Assembly: GCF_040359615.1 (NCBI RefSeq)
Contig: NZ_CP132942.1
Location: forward strand, 1,984,001-2,048,000
Origin: Tunturibacter psychrotolerans
GTDB taxonomy: Bacteria > Acidobacteriota > Terriglobia > Terriglobales > Acidobacteriaceae
DNA: 64,000 bases
Direction: 5' to 3'
This document shows, one piece after another, positions 9,870 to 18,139 of this stretch (the first letter of the stretch is position 1; each line of letters starts with the position of its first letter). The translations under genes were made by a program, and so were the position numbers. The notes beneath the pieces are model-generated. The model searched no databases. It saw only the letters and a list, made by a program, of their open reading frames with translations, and was not told the origin of the DNA.

Positions 9870-10451
9870 CTAAATCTCCGCGACCAGGTTTGCCTTTTCG
9901 ACGTTTGCTAATGCGATGTCGACGGTCGATTCGGTCACAGCCTTCTTTGCCTTACCTTTCTGTTTGACGGCAGAAAGGTCGATCGTAAGTACCCCGCCTG
10001 AAAATTTGGTCAGACGGCCTTGCCACTGCCTGTTCTTGTTTACCGGCGTGAAGGTCTGGAGTTTGACCAGACTGCCTTGAAACCGGGTAAAGTCCTCTGG
10101 GCGGAACAGCTTTCGTTCGAGCCCCGGTGAGGAGACCTCCAGGGTGTACTCGGCCCCGGGGATCAGATCTTCTACGTCAAGTACCGTGCCAAAATCCTGT
10201 GCAAATACAGCGCAATCCTCGTGGGTAACCCCGGAGAGTTGTTCTACCGGAACACCTTTCGGGAGATTCGATTCAGCTTCACTGGCGGCGAGCTCGGCGA
10301 GTTTGGCCCGTTCTACCGCATTTTTTTCTACAAAGACGCGCAAGGTGCGAAACTTGACGCCGCCCTGAAACTCCACATCAACGAGTTCCAGATTGTGTGA
10401 GGCGGCGACGCGCTCCGCGGTTGCTCGAATTTGGTCTAGCTGGACTGCCAT
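9870..10451 (-). CDS. rimP: Ribosome maturation factor RimP
   Basis: 193 aa from the ATG at 10451, where homologues begin (MAVQLDQIRATAERVA); the frame is open to 10487 but the extra residues look non-coding. RimP assists 30S subunit maturation. Typical features are LELVDVEFQGG, a central stretch DVEDLIPGAEYTLEVSSPG and the C-terminal SH3-like domain starting near LVKLQTF. First gene of rimP-nusA-infB. Upstream are a promoter, a possible leader peptide and an intrinsic terminator, described separately. Confidence 0.95.
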   Translation of the reverse strand: MAVQLDQIRATAERVAASHNLELVDVEFQGGVKFRTLRVFVEKNAVERAKLAELAASEAESNLPKGVPVEQLSGVTHEDCAVFAQDFGTVLDVEDLIPGAEYTLEVSSPGLERKLFRPEDFTRFQGSLVKLQTFTPVNKNRQWQGRLTKFSGGVLTIDLSAVKQKGKAKKAVTESTVDIALANVEKANLVAEI

Positions 10452-10493
10452 AAGCGTTATTTCCGGTTCATGGTCCCGTGTGCACAAACGTCT

Positions 10494-10583
10494 TTAGAGC
10501 AAATAAAAAGTGGGCTTTAGCCCACTCATCTCTTCCGTCAAATCACCGGTGCGGTCACGGCTCTCATTCTTACGACGGAACAA
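10494..10583 (-). CDS. Possible 29-aa leader peptide ahead of rimP
   Basis: An open frame from TTG at 10583 to TAA at 10494 follows the sequence GGAGG by 11 bases (8 bases if ATT is the start). It encodes a charged peptide beginning LFRRKNESRDRTGDLTEEM and reads straight through the terminator hairpin, stopping a few bases beyond it. A ribosome translating it would melt the hairpin, which is how leader peptides control attenuation. No amino-acid run is evident that would point to a particular signal. Inference from layout only; it could also be chance. Confidence 0.25.
   Translation of the reverse strand: MFRRKNESRDRTGDLTEEMSGLKPTFYLL
10501..10526 (-). terminator. Intrinsic terminator between the rimP promoter and rimP (candidate attenuator)
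   Basis: Seven-base-pair perfect stem AGTGGGC/GCCCACT with a 4-base loop (TAAA on the minus strand), followed on the minus strand by a T-run (TTTTATTT). It lies about 50 bases before the rimP start and about 70 bases after the predicted transcription start, in the same direction. No gene ends just upstream, so it either ends a short RNA or attenuates the rimP-nusA-infB operon. Confidence 0.75.
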
Positions 10584-10600
10584 AATCGTCTGCACCTCCG

Positions 10601-10629
10601 ATGATACATCTACTTTTGCGGTAATTCAA
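10601..10629 (-). promoter_or_regulatory. Predicted sigma-70-type promoter for the rimP operon
   Basis: On the minus strand TTGAAT (10624-10629) and TATCAT (10601-10606) are separated by exactly 17 bases, close to TTGACA-N17-TATAAT. Transcription would start near 10594 and run into the leader, then rimP. The remaining stretch up to guaB (10630-10798) holds no gene I can support. Confidence 0.55.
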
Positions 10630-10798
10630 TGGCCTTGTTGGCTTGTTTCAGAGACGGGCGGGCTGAGTGGCCGCGAAACTTTAGTGAAATTGGGCCATCT
10701 AAATTTGCTATGGGTCGAATGCGACTCTACAATCAATCAAATCCCGCGAAATTCAGGCTTCTTTGTAAGCCCGGCTCGTCGCCTGGAACCCAAAAACT

Positions 10799-12325
10799 AT
10801 GATCATCTCCCCGATTCCTGAAGCCCTTACGTTTGATGATGTTCTCCTTGTGCCTGCTTATAGTGACGTTGTCCCGACCCAGGTGAGTACGCAGACGCAG
10901 CTGACACGCAATATCACGCTGAGTACTCCGTTGATGTCGGCGGCGATGGATACGGTGACCGAGGCGCGGCTAGCGATTGCGATGGCACAGCAGGGCGGTT
11001 TGGGTGTGGTGCACCGAAATTTGACCATCGAGCAGCAGGCGGGTGAGATCGACAAGGTGAAGCGGTCGGAGAGTGGGATGATTGTGGACCCGGTAACCGT
11101 GGTGCCCGATCAGACGATTGCAGATGCGCTTGAGGTGATGCGGCGGTACAAGATCTCTGGTGTGCCGGTGACGAAGAATAAAAAACTGGTGGGGATTTTG
11201 ACGAATCGCGATCTTCGGTTTGTTTCGCGGACCGATCTGACGATTGATTCGGTGATGACAAAGACGAACCTGATTACGGTGCCGGTGGGCACAACGCTCG
11301 AACAGGCGGAGCAGATTCTGCACCAGCATCGCGTCGAAAAGCTGCTGGTGGTCAATGACGACTATGAGTTGAAGGGCCTGATCACGGTCAAGGATATTCA
11401 GAAGAAGTTGAAGTACCCGAATGCGTCGAAGGATAGCCAGGGGCGGCTTAGGGTGGCGGGCGCGATTGGTGCTACAGGTGATTTTCTGGAGCGGGCTGCG
11501 GCGCTGGTGGCGGCGAGGGTGGATGCGCTCGCGATTGATTCGGCTCATGGACACTCTTCGCGGGTACTGGAAGCGGTTGCTGCAGTGAAGAAGGCGTTTC
11601 CGCAGATTGATCTGCTCGCGGGAAATATCGCGACGTACGAAGGCGCGATCGCGCTAATGGATGCGGGAGCCGATGCGGTGAAGGTTGGGATCGGGCCGGG
11701 ATCAATCTGTACGACGCGGATGGTGACGGGAGCGGGTATGCCGCAGATTACGGCTATTTCCGAGGCGTTTCGCGCGGGGCAGGAGCGTGGGATTCCGATT
11801 ATTGCGGATGGTGGGATCAAGTACTCGGGTGATGTGACGAAGGCGATTGCGGCGGGCGCGAGCGTGGTGATGATGGGATCGCTGTTTGCCGGAGTGGATG
11901 AGAGCCCAGGCGAGACGATTCTTTACCAAGGGCGTTCGTTCAAGGCTTATCGCGGGATGGGTTCGTTGTCGGCGATGGCACAGGGGTCCGGCGAGCGGTA
12001 CTTCCAGGGCAAGGGCGACATGGAGGATGCGGCGAGCACGGAGCGTCCGTCGCTGACGGCTCGTGAGAACGGCGGCTCGAATCGGCTGGCGAAGTTTGTG
12101 CCTGAGGGGATTGAGGGACGGGTGCCGCATCGTGGGCCGCTTGAGGGCATGGTGTATCAGTTGGTGGGCGGATTGCGTTCCGGGATGGGTTATCTGGGAT
12201 GCGGATCGATTGCTGAGTTGCAGGCCAATGCGCGATTCATTCGGATTTCAAATGCCGGTTTGCGCGAGAGCCATGTTCATGATGTGATCATCACGCGTGA
12301 GGCGCCTAACTATCACGTCGAGTAG
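10799..12325 (+). CDS. guaB: IMP dehydrogenase
   Basis: 508 aa. It converts IMP to XMP with NAD+, the first committed step of GMP synthesis, in the cytoplasm. The N-terminus [17 protein letters not shown] is diagnostic. A CBS-domain pair occupies about 93-205 (ISGVPVTKN and later VEKLLVVND). The catalytic loop GPGSICTTR places the active Cys near residue 304. The flap region carries [10 protein letters not shown], and the IMP-binding site [12 protein letters not shown] is present. Divergent from rimP and followed 38 bp later by a DUF2277 gene. Confidence 0.98.
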   Translation: MIISPIPEALTFDDVLLVPAYSDVVPTQVSTQTQLTRNITLSTPLMSAAMDTVTEARLAIAMAQQGGLGVVHRNLTIEQQAGEIDKVKRSESGMIVDPVTVVPDQTIADALEVMRRYKISGVPVTKNKKLVGILTNRDLRFVSRTDLTIDSVMTKTNLITVPVGTTLEQAEQILHQHRVEKLLVVNDDYELKGLITVKDIQKKLKYPNASKDSQGRLRVAGAIGATGDFLERAAALVAARVDALAIDSAHGHSSRVLEAVAAVKKAFPQIDLLAGNIATYEGAIALMDAGADAVKVGIGPGSICTTRMVTGAGMPQITAISEAFRAGQERGIPIIADGGIKYSGDVTKAIAAGASVVMMGSLFAGVDESPGETILYQGRSFKAYRGMGSLSAMAQGSGERYFQGKGDMEDAASTERPSLTARENGGSNRLAKFVPEGIEGRVPHRGPLEGMVYQLVGGLRSGMGYLGCGSIAELQANARFIRISNAGLRESHVHDVIITREAPNYHVE

Positions 12326-12363
12326 GATTCGACTTGTTGTTGCCCATGCTTTGAGGTGAGCCT

Positions 12364-12633
12364 ATGTGCAGGAATATCAAAAACCTGTTCAACTTCGATC
12401 CGCCTGTTACGGACGAAGAGATTCGCGACGCGTCGCTCCAGTTTGTTAGAAAGATCAGCGGCTTTACCAAACCGTCGAAGGCGAACGAAGCTCCTTTTCT
12501 GTCCGCGGTCGATGAGATATCACTGATTTCGGGGCGTCTGCTTGCGGCACTCGAGACAAATGCGCCGCCTAAGGATCGAGAGGAAGAGGCAGCTAAGAAG
12601 AAGGCTCGCTCTGCTGAGAGATTTGCTGTTTGA
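12364..12633 (+). CDS. DUF2277 family protein
   Basis: 89 aa beginning MCRNIKNLFNFDPPVTDEEI, with QFVRKISGFTKPSKANE in the middle and a lysine/arginine-rich end. This is the full-length pattern of the DUF2277 family, a small cytoplasmic protein with no assigned function. The GAGGTGAGCCT before the ATG provides a ribosome binding site. Same strand as guaB with a short gap, so it may be co-transcribed; it converges on the GNAT gene. Confidence 0.9.
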   Translation: MCRNIKNLFNFDPPVTDEEIRDASLQFVRKISGFTKPSKANEAPFLSAVDEISLISGRLLAALETNAPPKDREEEAAKKKARSAERFAV

Positions 12634-12670
12634 TACTTGTGTGCTTGTCTATGCGCTTGCGCAACCAGTT

Positions 12671-13654
12671 TTAGGGTGTCGGGTTGGCCCGGTCGAGAAC
12701 CATGGCGTCGAAGCGATGACGGATGAAGAAGCCATGAGTCTGGTATAGCTTGACAGCCTGCTGATTGGCCTCGGTGACTGTCAACGTGATGGCGGCAAAG
12801 CCGGCGCGGGCAAGATGGTTGGAGCAGTAATCGAGCACGGCTCGGCCAAGTCCATGTCCGCGCCAGCCTGGTGCTATGCATAGTTGGGTGACGTGGGCGA
12901 CATCGCTGGCCACGCGCGAACATAACAACATTCCGACCATGGCTCCGTTGCTGCGATCGCGGAGTACCCAAGAGGCATCAGGCTCAAAGACGCCGCAGCC
13001 AGGGAATCGGACGATGTTATGCAGGAACCGAAGTGAGCCGTGCAGGGAGCAGTATTGATCGTTGATGCGGGCGTCGATGTGGCCCAGATAGCACTCGTGG
13101 ATGAGTTCGGCTGCGGCCTGATAGTGGTCTGCAGACCAGCGTAGCAGATCGATGTTAGGTGGGAGATTCGGTTCGTTTCGCGCCTGAGGCGAAGTATTGT
13201 CGAGGTTATATTCCATGAAGAGGCGGGGATACATCGAAAAACCTGCGGCGTGAAAGGCCTCGTTGATTGAGCCAGCATCGTAGAGAAGTAGCTGCGACTC
13301 GATGCGCTGGATGCCGGGGGAGTGTTGCAGGAGCTGCAGCAGCTGGTGGAGCAGCGTCTGCGTGGTCTGAAGCATCTGCGCTGTATCGTTTCCGATGGCG
13401 AAGGCATCACCGACGACGGCCTTCTGACCTTCGTAGACGCAGAAGGTAAAACCACAGATGCGTCCACGGTCGAGCGCAACGAAGCCGGGCAGGATGCGGG
13501 AGTCGAGATATTGCAGGAGGAGTTCGGTGGAGCTTTGATAGTTCCAGCGGAGTCGCTGCTCCCATACGCGCGACTCGGTTTCGAGCAGGGGACGAAGCTG
13601 GCGCGCCGAGAAGTGGCGAAGGTCCAGTATCTCGAGTTGGGTCGCGACGGCCAT
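12671..13654 (-). CDS. GNAT family N-acetyltransferase (two-module)
   Basis: 327 aa from the ATG at 13654, which has GAAAGG just upstream; the frame extends to 13711. The C-terminal GNAT domain is clear: VTQLCIAPGWRGHGLGRAVLDY is the acetyl-CoA-binding R/QxxGxG/A motif, followed by ITLTVTEANQQAVKLY and HGFF. The N-terminal half (FVALDRGRICGFTFCVYEG) looks like a degenerate second GNAT module. It should acetylate an amine from acetyl-CoA; the substrate is unknown. Downstream of the GT39 gene on the same strand. Confidence 0.85.
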   Translation of the reverse strand: MAVATQLEILDLRHFSARQLRPLLETESRVWEQRLRWNYQSSTELLLQYLDSRILPGFVALDRGRICGFTFCVYEGQKAVVGDAFAIGNDTAQMLQTTQTLLHQLLQLLQHSPGIQRIESQLLLYDAGSINEAFHAAGFSMYPRLFMEYNLDNTSPQARNEPNLPPNIDLLRWSADHYQAAAELIHECYLGHIDARINDQYCSLHGSLRFLHNIVRFPGCGVFEPDASWVLRDRSNGAMVGMLLCSRVASDVAHVTQLCIAPGWRGHGLGRAVLDYCSNHLARAGFAAITLTVTEANQQAVKLYQTHGFFIRHRFDAMVLDRANPTP

Positions 13655-13716
13655 ACCTTTCGTCGAGCTTATAGGAATTTTCGAGAGATGGGTGAGTGTT
13701 ACGTCGGGCACCCCGG

Positions 13717-15549
13717 TCAGGGTTGGTCTACGCTTGCCTCGGGTTTGGCGTAGACGCGATAGACTTCAATGCCCTGCGATTCATAGAGGAACAAGGGCTT
13801 GTAGACGCGCCCGGCGAGCCAGTGTTCAAGGTCCGCGGTGTCGTTGGCACGGATGACGAGGATGTGTTCTGCGCTGGGGACTCCGTCGGTGCTGTAGTGA
13901 ATCATGGGTTCATTGCGATAGAAGGCGAGGCCGTAGTCCATGTCACGCTTGATGTCGGTTGCGACGAGTTTCACGTCGGGCGCCTGCTGTTGGATCTCGC
14001 GGGCGAGCGGCCGGGCGGAGTAGTTCATGTCGAGCTCTTTGCCGTAGAAGCCGAGGAGAAAGACGAGGGCCGCGAGGATGGGAAGCAGGGTTACGTTGCA
14101 TACCTGCGGGATACCCCAGCGACGGATAGTGAGGAAGACGATGGCTCCGAAGGCGATGGCCGCGGCGGCCGCGATGAGCAGCCATTGTGTGGAGGGTACG
14201 AGGGTCTCGTACTTCATGTGCTGGGGGGCGAGGGCAAGAACGAAGACAAGAAGACCGCATGTGGCGGCGTGAGCCCAGACGAGCCATTGTGGCAGACCGG
14301 TGCGGCGGCTTCGGTTGAGATAGTCGGCCGTGAGAATGGTCATCGGAGGAATCGAAGGGAGAATGTAGCCGGGAAGCTTGGAGCCAGAGAAGGAGAAGAA
14401 GACGATAGGGAAGATCGCCCAGAGGACGAGAAATTCAGGAAAGGCGTCTCCGGCGCGAGTGTGTCCGAGGTAACGCTGCGGGTTGTGCCGGACCTTCCAT
14501 TCGGCGATGGAGACTTCGATGGAGTCGACCAGGGCTCGAATGGCCATGACGGTCCAGGGCATCAGGCCGATGAGGGCGATCGCGACGTAGTACCAGAACG
14601 GTTGGTGGTGCTGGTAACGGTTGGTAGCGAAGCGCTCTAGATTATGTTCCAGAAAAAACAGGCGATAGAAAGTTGGGTTGCGCTTTTGAACAGCGATGTA
14701 CCAGGGCAAAACCATGACCAGGTAGAGCACGACGCCGGGGATCCAGATGGTACGGCGGAGGAGGGACCACTCGCGGCGAAGTCCGGCAAATAGGAGAATA
14801 ATTGCCAGTGCGAGGAAGGGAGCTACAGGGCCCTTGGCGAGCGTGGCGGCGGCACCGAAGAAGTAGAGGTCGAAGAGCCAGAACTTTTTGCCGGTTTCGT
14901 ACCACGCGTACCAGCCGAGCATGCCGATGCAGAAGGGCGCTGCGAGCTGCATGTCGGTGGAGGCTCCGCGTGCGAAACTGACGATTGCGACGCAGGAGGC
15001 AGTGATCAGGGCTGCGTCCAGGTGACCACCGGGCCGGAAGCGCCGCATGTGGAGGAAGATGAGTACGACCAGGGCGAGGGCTCCGGAGGAAGAGGGGAGA
15101 CGCGCTGTCCAGTCGGAGACGCCAAACTCTTTGAAGAAGCTCATAGCGCGCCAGTAATAGAGGGCGGGCTTTTCGAGCCAGGGCTTGCCGTAAAGGATAG
15201 GAGTAACCGTGCCGCCGGCTATGCAGTGGAACGAGTTTCGAATATCTTCCGGGCGAAGGCTGCGCGGGACCATCTTAGCGTCGACGTCGTGGCAGGCCTT
15301 GGAGTGCGCAGTGAGCATCTCGCGGGCGATCTGGGCATACCGTGGTTCGTCCGCGCCGACCAGGCCGAGCTGATCGCCACCGAAGACGGGGACCAGACCG
15401 AAGAGCAAAAGAAAAATGGTGACTACAAAGAGGATGACGAACTCACGAACCGTTGTGGCGGAGGGTATCTGAAGATACTGCTGGAGCCACATCGCAGCGG
15501 CGCTGCCATTCCTTGCGCCGGAGTCGGCGGGATGTTGAATATCGTCCAT
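13717..15549 (-). CDS. GT39-type membrane glycosyltransferase (ArnT/PMT_2 family)
   Basis: 610 aa with about 12 hydrophobic segments. The first extracytoplasmic loop carries ADEPRYAQIAREML, the acidic motif of lipid-linked sugar transferases, and later GKPWLEKPALYYWR, typical of the ArnT/PMT_2 group. Such enzymes move a sugar from an undecaprenyl- or polyprenyl-phosphate carrier onto lipid A or protein outside the inner membrane; the acceptor is unknown. Unusual: about 30 residues containing two Cys (near KACHDV and NSFHCIAGG) separate the catalytic motif from the YGKPWLEKP segment, where most relatives have about 10. Start supported by AGGA upstream. Confidence 0.85.
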   Translation of the reverse strand: MDDIQHPADSGARNGSAAAMWLQQYLQIPSATTVREFVILFVVTIFLLLFGLVPVFGGDQLGLVGADEPRYAQIAREMLTAHSKACHDVDAKMVPRSLRPEDIRNSFHCIAGGTVTPILYGKPWLEKPALYYWRAMSFFKEFGVSDWTARLPSSSGALALVVLIFLHMRRFRPGGHLDAALITASCVAIVSFARGASTDMQLAAPFCIGMLGWYAWYETGKKFWLFDLYFFGAAATLAKGPVAPFLALAIILLFAGLRREWSLLRRTIWIPGVVLYLVMVLPWYIAVQKRNPTFYRLFFLEHNLERFATNRYQHHQPFWYYVAIALIGLMPWTVMAIRALVDSIEVSIAEWKVRHNPQRYLGHTRAGDAFPEFLVLWAIFPIVFFSFSGSKLPGYILPSIPPMTILTADYLNRSRRTGLPQWLVWAHAATCGLLVFVLALAPQHMKYETLVPSTQWLLIAAAAAIAFGAIVFLTIRRWGIPQVCNVTLLPILAALVFLLGFYGKELDMNYSARPLAREIQQQAPDVKLVATDIKRDMDYGLAFYRNEPMIHYSTDGVPSAEHILVIRANDTADLEHWLAGRVYKPLFLYESQGIEVYRVYAKPEASVDQP

Positions 15550-15576
15550 TTTCCTAAGAGGAGCGAGACAAGGCTA

Positions 15577-16575
15577 TCAGAGTCCTGTCCGAAGCTGGGT
15601 TAGGATTTGCTCGAGAGCGACCGGAAGGGGGCCATCGAGGGTGCATCCGCTGGCGTTGCGATGGCCGCCTCCGCCAAAGAGTTCGGCGATACGAGCTACG
15701 TCTGTTTTGCCTTTGCTGCGGATGCTGAGACGAAATTGGTCGGCGTTAGGGACCTCTCTGAGGAAGACCGCCGATTCGACGCCGGCGATGCTGATGAGGT
15801 AATTGACGACTCCCTCGCAGTCCTCGGCGGTGGCGCCGACGCCGTCCATGTCTTTACTGGTGACCCAGGTCCACGCAAGATCGTCGTCGCACTGGAGATT
15901 GGAGAGGGCGATGCCGAGCAGTCGGATCTTGCTGGCGGGGTTCGAGAGGTAGATGTCGCGGGCTATCTGGCTGGGATCGGCTCCGCAGGCGGCGAGATGA
16001 TGGACCAGGGCGAAGGTGTCGGCGTTCGTGCTGGAGTAGGTAAAGGTTCCGGTGTCCGAGAGGATGCCCGCGTAGATGCAGGTGGCCATGGAGGGCGTGA
16101 TCTCGACGTTTGCAGCGACGGCGATGTGGTAAACCATGGCGGCGACGGCGCAGGCGTGTTCATCGATCCAATTAACTGAGGCGAAGGGACGCCCGCTGGC
16201 GTGGTGATCGATGTTAATTAGAGTTCGGCCTTCGAGACCGAGAAGACCTGTGCGGACGATGCCGTCGCACTCGAGGAGGATGGCGGGGGTGGTACCGGAG
16301 GGGTCCACGTCGTTCGCGGAGGGGGAGTGATGGATTCGGCCGATGTTGGGGAGGGTGGCGTAGGAGGAGGGGATGGGGTCGGCGAAGACGATGTCGGCCT
16401 GGCAGCCGAGTTGGTCGAGCACCTCAGCGAGGGCTAAGACGGAACCGATGGCGTCGCCGTCGGGGCGGGTGTGCGAGGCGAGGAGGAAGCGGGGATGGGA
16501 CCGGAAGATCGTCAGCAGATCGTCAATCCGGGCTACATGGGGCTTAGGCTCGAGGAGCTGTGCTTGAGGGGTCAT
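15577..16575 (-). CDS. nrnA: DHH/DHHA1 phosphoesterase, NrnA type
   Basis: 332 aa. Bifunctional oligoribonuclease / 3'-phosphoadenosine 5'-phosphate phosphatase family, which finishes RNA decay by removing nucleotides from very short RNAs. DHH-family motifs are SHTRPDGDAIGS (about 36-47), a lone metal-binding Asp in LLECDG, and NIDHHASG. The DHHA1 domain ends with GGGGHRNASGC. Its ATG overlaps the rbfA stop (ATGA), so the two are translationally coupled. Confidence 0.92.
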   Translation of the reverse strand: MTPQAQLLEPKPHVARIDDLLTIFRSHPRFLLASHTRPDGDAIGSVLALAEVLDQLGCQADIVFADPIPSSYATLPNIGRIHHSPSANDVDPSGTTPAILLECDGIVRTGLLGLEGRTLINIDHHASGRPFASVNWIDEHACAVAAMVYHIAVAANVEITPSMATCIYAGILSDTGTFTYSSTNADTFALVHHLAACGADPSQIARDIYLSNPASKIRLLGIALSNLQCDDDLAWTWVTSKDMDGVGATAEDCEGVVNYLISIAGVESAVFLREVPNADQFRLSIRSKGKTDVARIAELFGGGGHRNASGCTLDGPLPVALEQILTQLRTGL

Positions 16576-16982
16576 GATTTAGGAGGCGCCCCTTGGACCG
16601 GTTCGGAGGGGATGCGCTTCTGCTCACGCTTGCGGGTGCGGGCGAGGAGCTCGTCCATGCGTCCGGTCATCTTCTCGGATCGGTCGATGGCGAAGCTCAG
16701 CTCTGGTACATGGCGTACGCCCATGCGGTCGCGGAGTTGAGAGCGGATGTAGGCTCGGGCAGTGGTCAGACCTTCGAGCGTGGAGGCTTCCTCCTCCTCG
16801 TTACCGTGGACGGCTACGAATATGCGGGCGGATTTGCCGCCGGGTGCGAGAACGACCTCGGTGACGTAGCTGGGGGCGATTCGTGGATCGGAGAGTTCTC
16901 CTTCGAGCATGGCTCCGATCTCCTCGGAGAAGGTGTTGGCGACACGGTTGCGATGGTAGGTTCTTGCGCGCTGCTCGGGCAT
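16572..16982 (-). CDS. rbfA: Ribosome-binding factor A
   Basis: 136 aa. RbfA binds the 30S subunit near the helix 1 region of 16S rRNA and is needed for late maturation and cold adaptation. The protein has the RbfA KH-like fold: HRNRVANTFSEEIGAMLEGELSDPR, then the conserved VTEVVLAPGGKSARIFVAV and a C-terminal RMGVRHVPELSFAIDRS. Stop and start overlap with nrnA. In many bacteria rbfA follows infB; here it lies about 8.5 kb away on the same strand behind DUF503. Confidence 0.96.
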   Translation of the reverse strand: MPEQRARTYHRNRVANTFSEEIGAMLEGELSDPRIAPSYVTEVVLAPGGKSARIFVAVHGNEEEEASTLEGLTTARAYIRSQLRDRMGVRHVPELSFAIDRSEKMTGRMDELLARTRKREQKRIPSEPVQGAPPKS

Positions 16983-17081
16983 ATGGTTTTGACTGGGTCG
17001 AACGGTTGAGGATATCAGAGTCAGGCCTGTCCACCTAGTGCTCGAGGAGGATTTAGGTAGGATTTCTTGTGGATTGTGCTG

Positions 17082-17378
17082 TCATTCGGGGAGGATCTCG
17101 GCGTAAGAGTCGGTGATCTCAGCACTTAGGGCGGCGGCTATGCGGTGGACCGCGTGGTCGATCTGGTGGAGTTGGCCGGTGAGATAGCTGGTGGAGGAGG
17201 AGATGGCGGCGACTCCGAGAGTGGCGCGGTTCCAGACCATGCCGTCGTCCAGCTCGGCGACGGATAAGTTGAAACTGTGGCGGAGTTTATCTTTCATGGA
17301 GCGTAAGACCTGGCGTCGGTCTTTGAGGGACTGGGCGTGAGGAATTTCGAGTTCGATGGTGAGTTTGGCTACGGGCAT
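17082..17378 (-). CDS. ylxP: DUF503 family protein (YlxP-like)
   Basis: 98 aa with the family pattern: KLTIELEIPHAQSLKDRRQV at the start, RHSFNLSVAELDDGMVWNRA in the middle and a C-terminal helix. YlxP/DUF503 proteins are small, usually linked to rbfA and infB, and presumed to assist ribosome assembly. The gene precedes rbfA by about 100 bp, the conserved neighbourhood. Function is not established. Confidence 0.88.
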   Translation of the reverse strand: MPVAKLTIELEIPHAQSLKDRRQVLRSMKDKLRHSFNLSVAELDDGMVWNRATLGVAAISSSTSYLTGQLHQIDHAVHRIAAALSAEITDSYAEILPE

Positions 17379-17460
17379 TGTCTTGGTACCCCCTTCCCCG
17401 GTTCAGGGTATTTTGTGGGGAAGTCTCTTATTTTGTTGTATCTACGAAGGGTTGGTGGCT

Positions 17461-17500
17461 GCAAAATATTGCATCTAAAGGGGTTACGTGCAAAATATTG
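17461..17500. repeat. Short direct repeat in the ylxP/DUF202 gap
   Basis: GCAAAATATTG occurs twice, at 17461-17471 and 17490-17500, in a 213-bp AT-richer gap (17379-17591) that holds no gene. The spacing and AT-rich character differ from the surroundings. It resembles dispersed intergenic repeats I recall from acidobacterial genomes, but only these two copies are in view. Confidence 0.4.
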
Positions 17501-17591
17501 GAAAGAAACGACTTAAAGCCGATACTTGATGTTGGTTGCCGATCTTTGGCCGTTTCTCGTGATCGTTTTTGTCAAGTACCCCTCTCTATGT

Positions 17592-17981
17592 TTAGCGGAC
17601 GAGTATCAGGTAGATGGTCATGGCTACTCCGGCAGCGGCTAGCAGGAGGCCGAGGACGACGGCGTCTCTGGAGACTCGGCCGGGACGCCAGGTGCCGGAG
17701 CTTAGCTCCTGGATTAGTTGGAAGTGACGGTAGACGGCGGTGAGGTTGACGATGACTCCTAGTGCGACCAGAAGGACGCCGGACCAGAGGGAGAGGCCAG
17801 TGGTGCGGGCGGGTAGATGGGACTCGGCGGCGGTGATCTGTCGGAGGAAGAGGCCGAAGCGGCTGACGGCGAAACCGATTCCCATCAGGCCGAGGCCGGT
17901 GCGGATCCATGCCAGGAAAGTTCGTTCGGCGGCGAAGTAGACGCGGGGATCCTGCTCGACGGGCTGGGGTGGAGTCGGCAT
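17592..17981 (-). CDS. DUF202 family membrane protein (YidH-like)
   Basis: 129 aa from the ATG at 17981. The start MPTPPQPVEQDPRVYFAAER and then TFLAWIRTGLGLMGIGFAV are the hallmark of DUF202: a short cytoplasmic lead with ERTxLAWxRT, then three membrane segments (about 33-52, 68-88 and 108-128). The much longer open frame upstream is low-complexity and not plausible protein. No strong ribosome binding site is visible. Function unknown. Confidence 0.88.
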   Translation of the reverse strand: MPTPPQPVEQDPRVYFAAERTFLAWIRTGLGLMGIGFAVSRFGLFLRQITAAESHLPARTTGLSLWSGVLLVALGVIVNLTAVYRHFQLIQELSSGTWRPGRVSRDAVVLGLLLAAAGVAMTIYLILVR

Positions 17982-18139
17982 GGTGGGATTGTAAGGCAGG
18001 GCGGGGAGGTAGTGAGTTGTGGTTTTTTGATGGTGGGTTGTGGTGATTTGCTGGTGCTGTGTGAGGCTCTGTTTTGGGATCGTTCGCCGACATGAGGTCG
18101 TGACAACTTGCGGACGTTGTTTGCCTATATTTGAAAACC

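Noticed and set aside
13696..14640. 314-aa plus-strand frame opposite the GT39 gene
   Set aside because: Shadow of the transferase gene; no recognisable domains.
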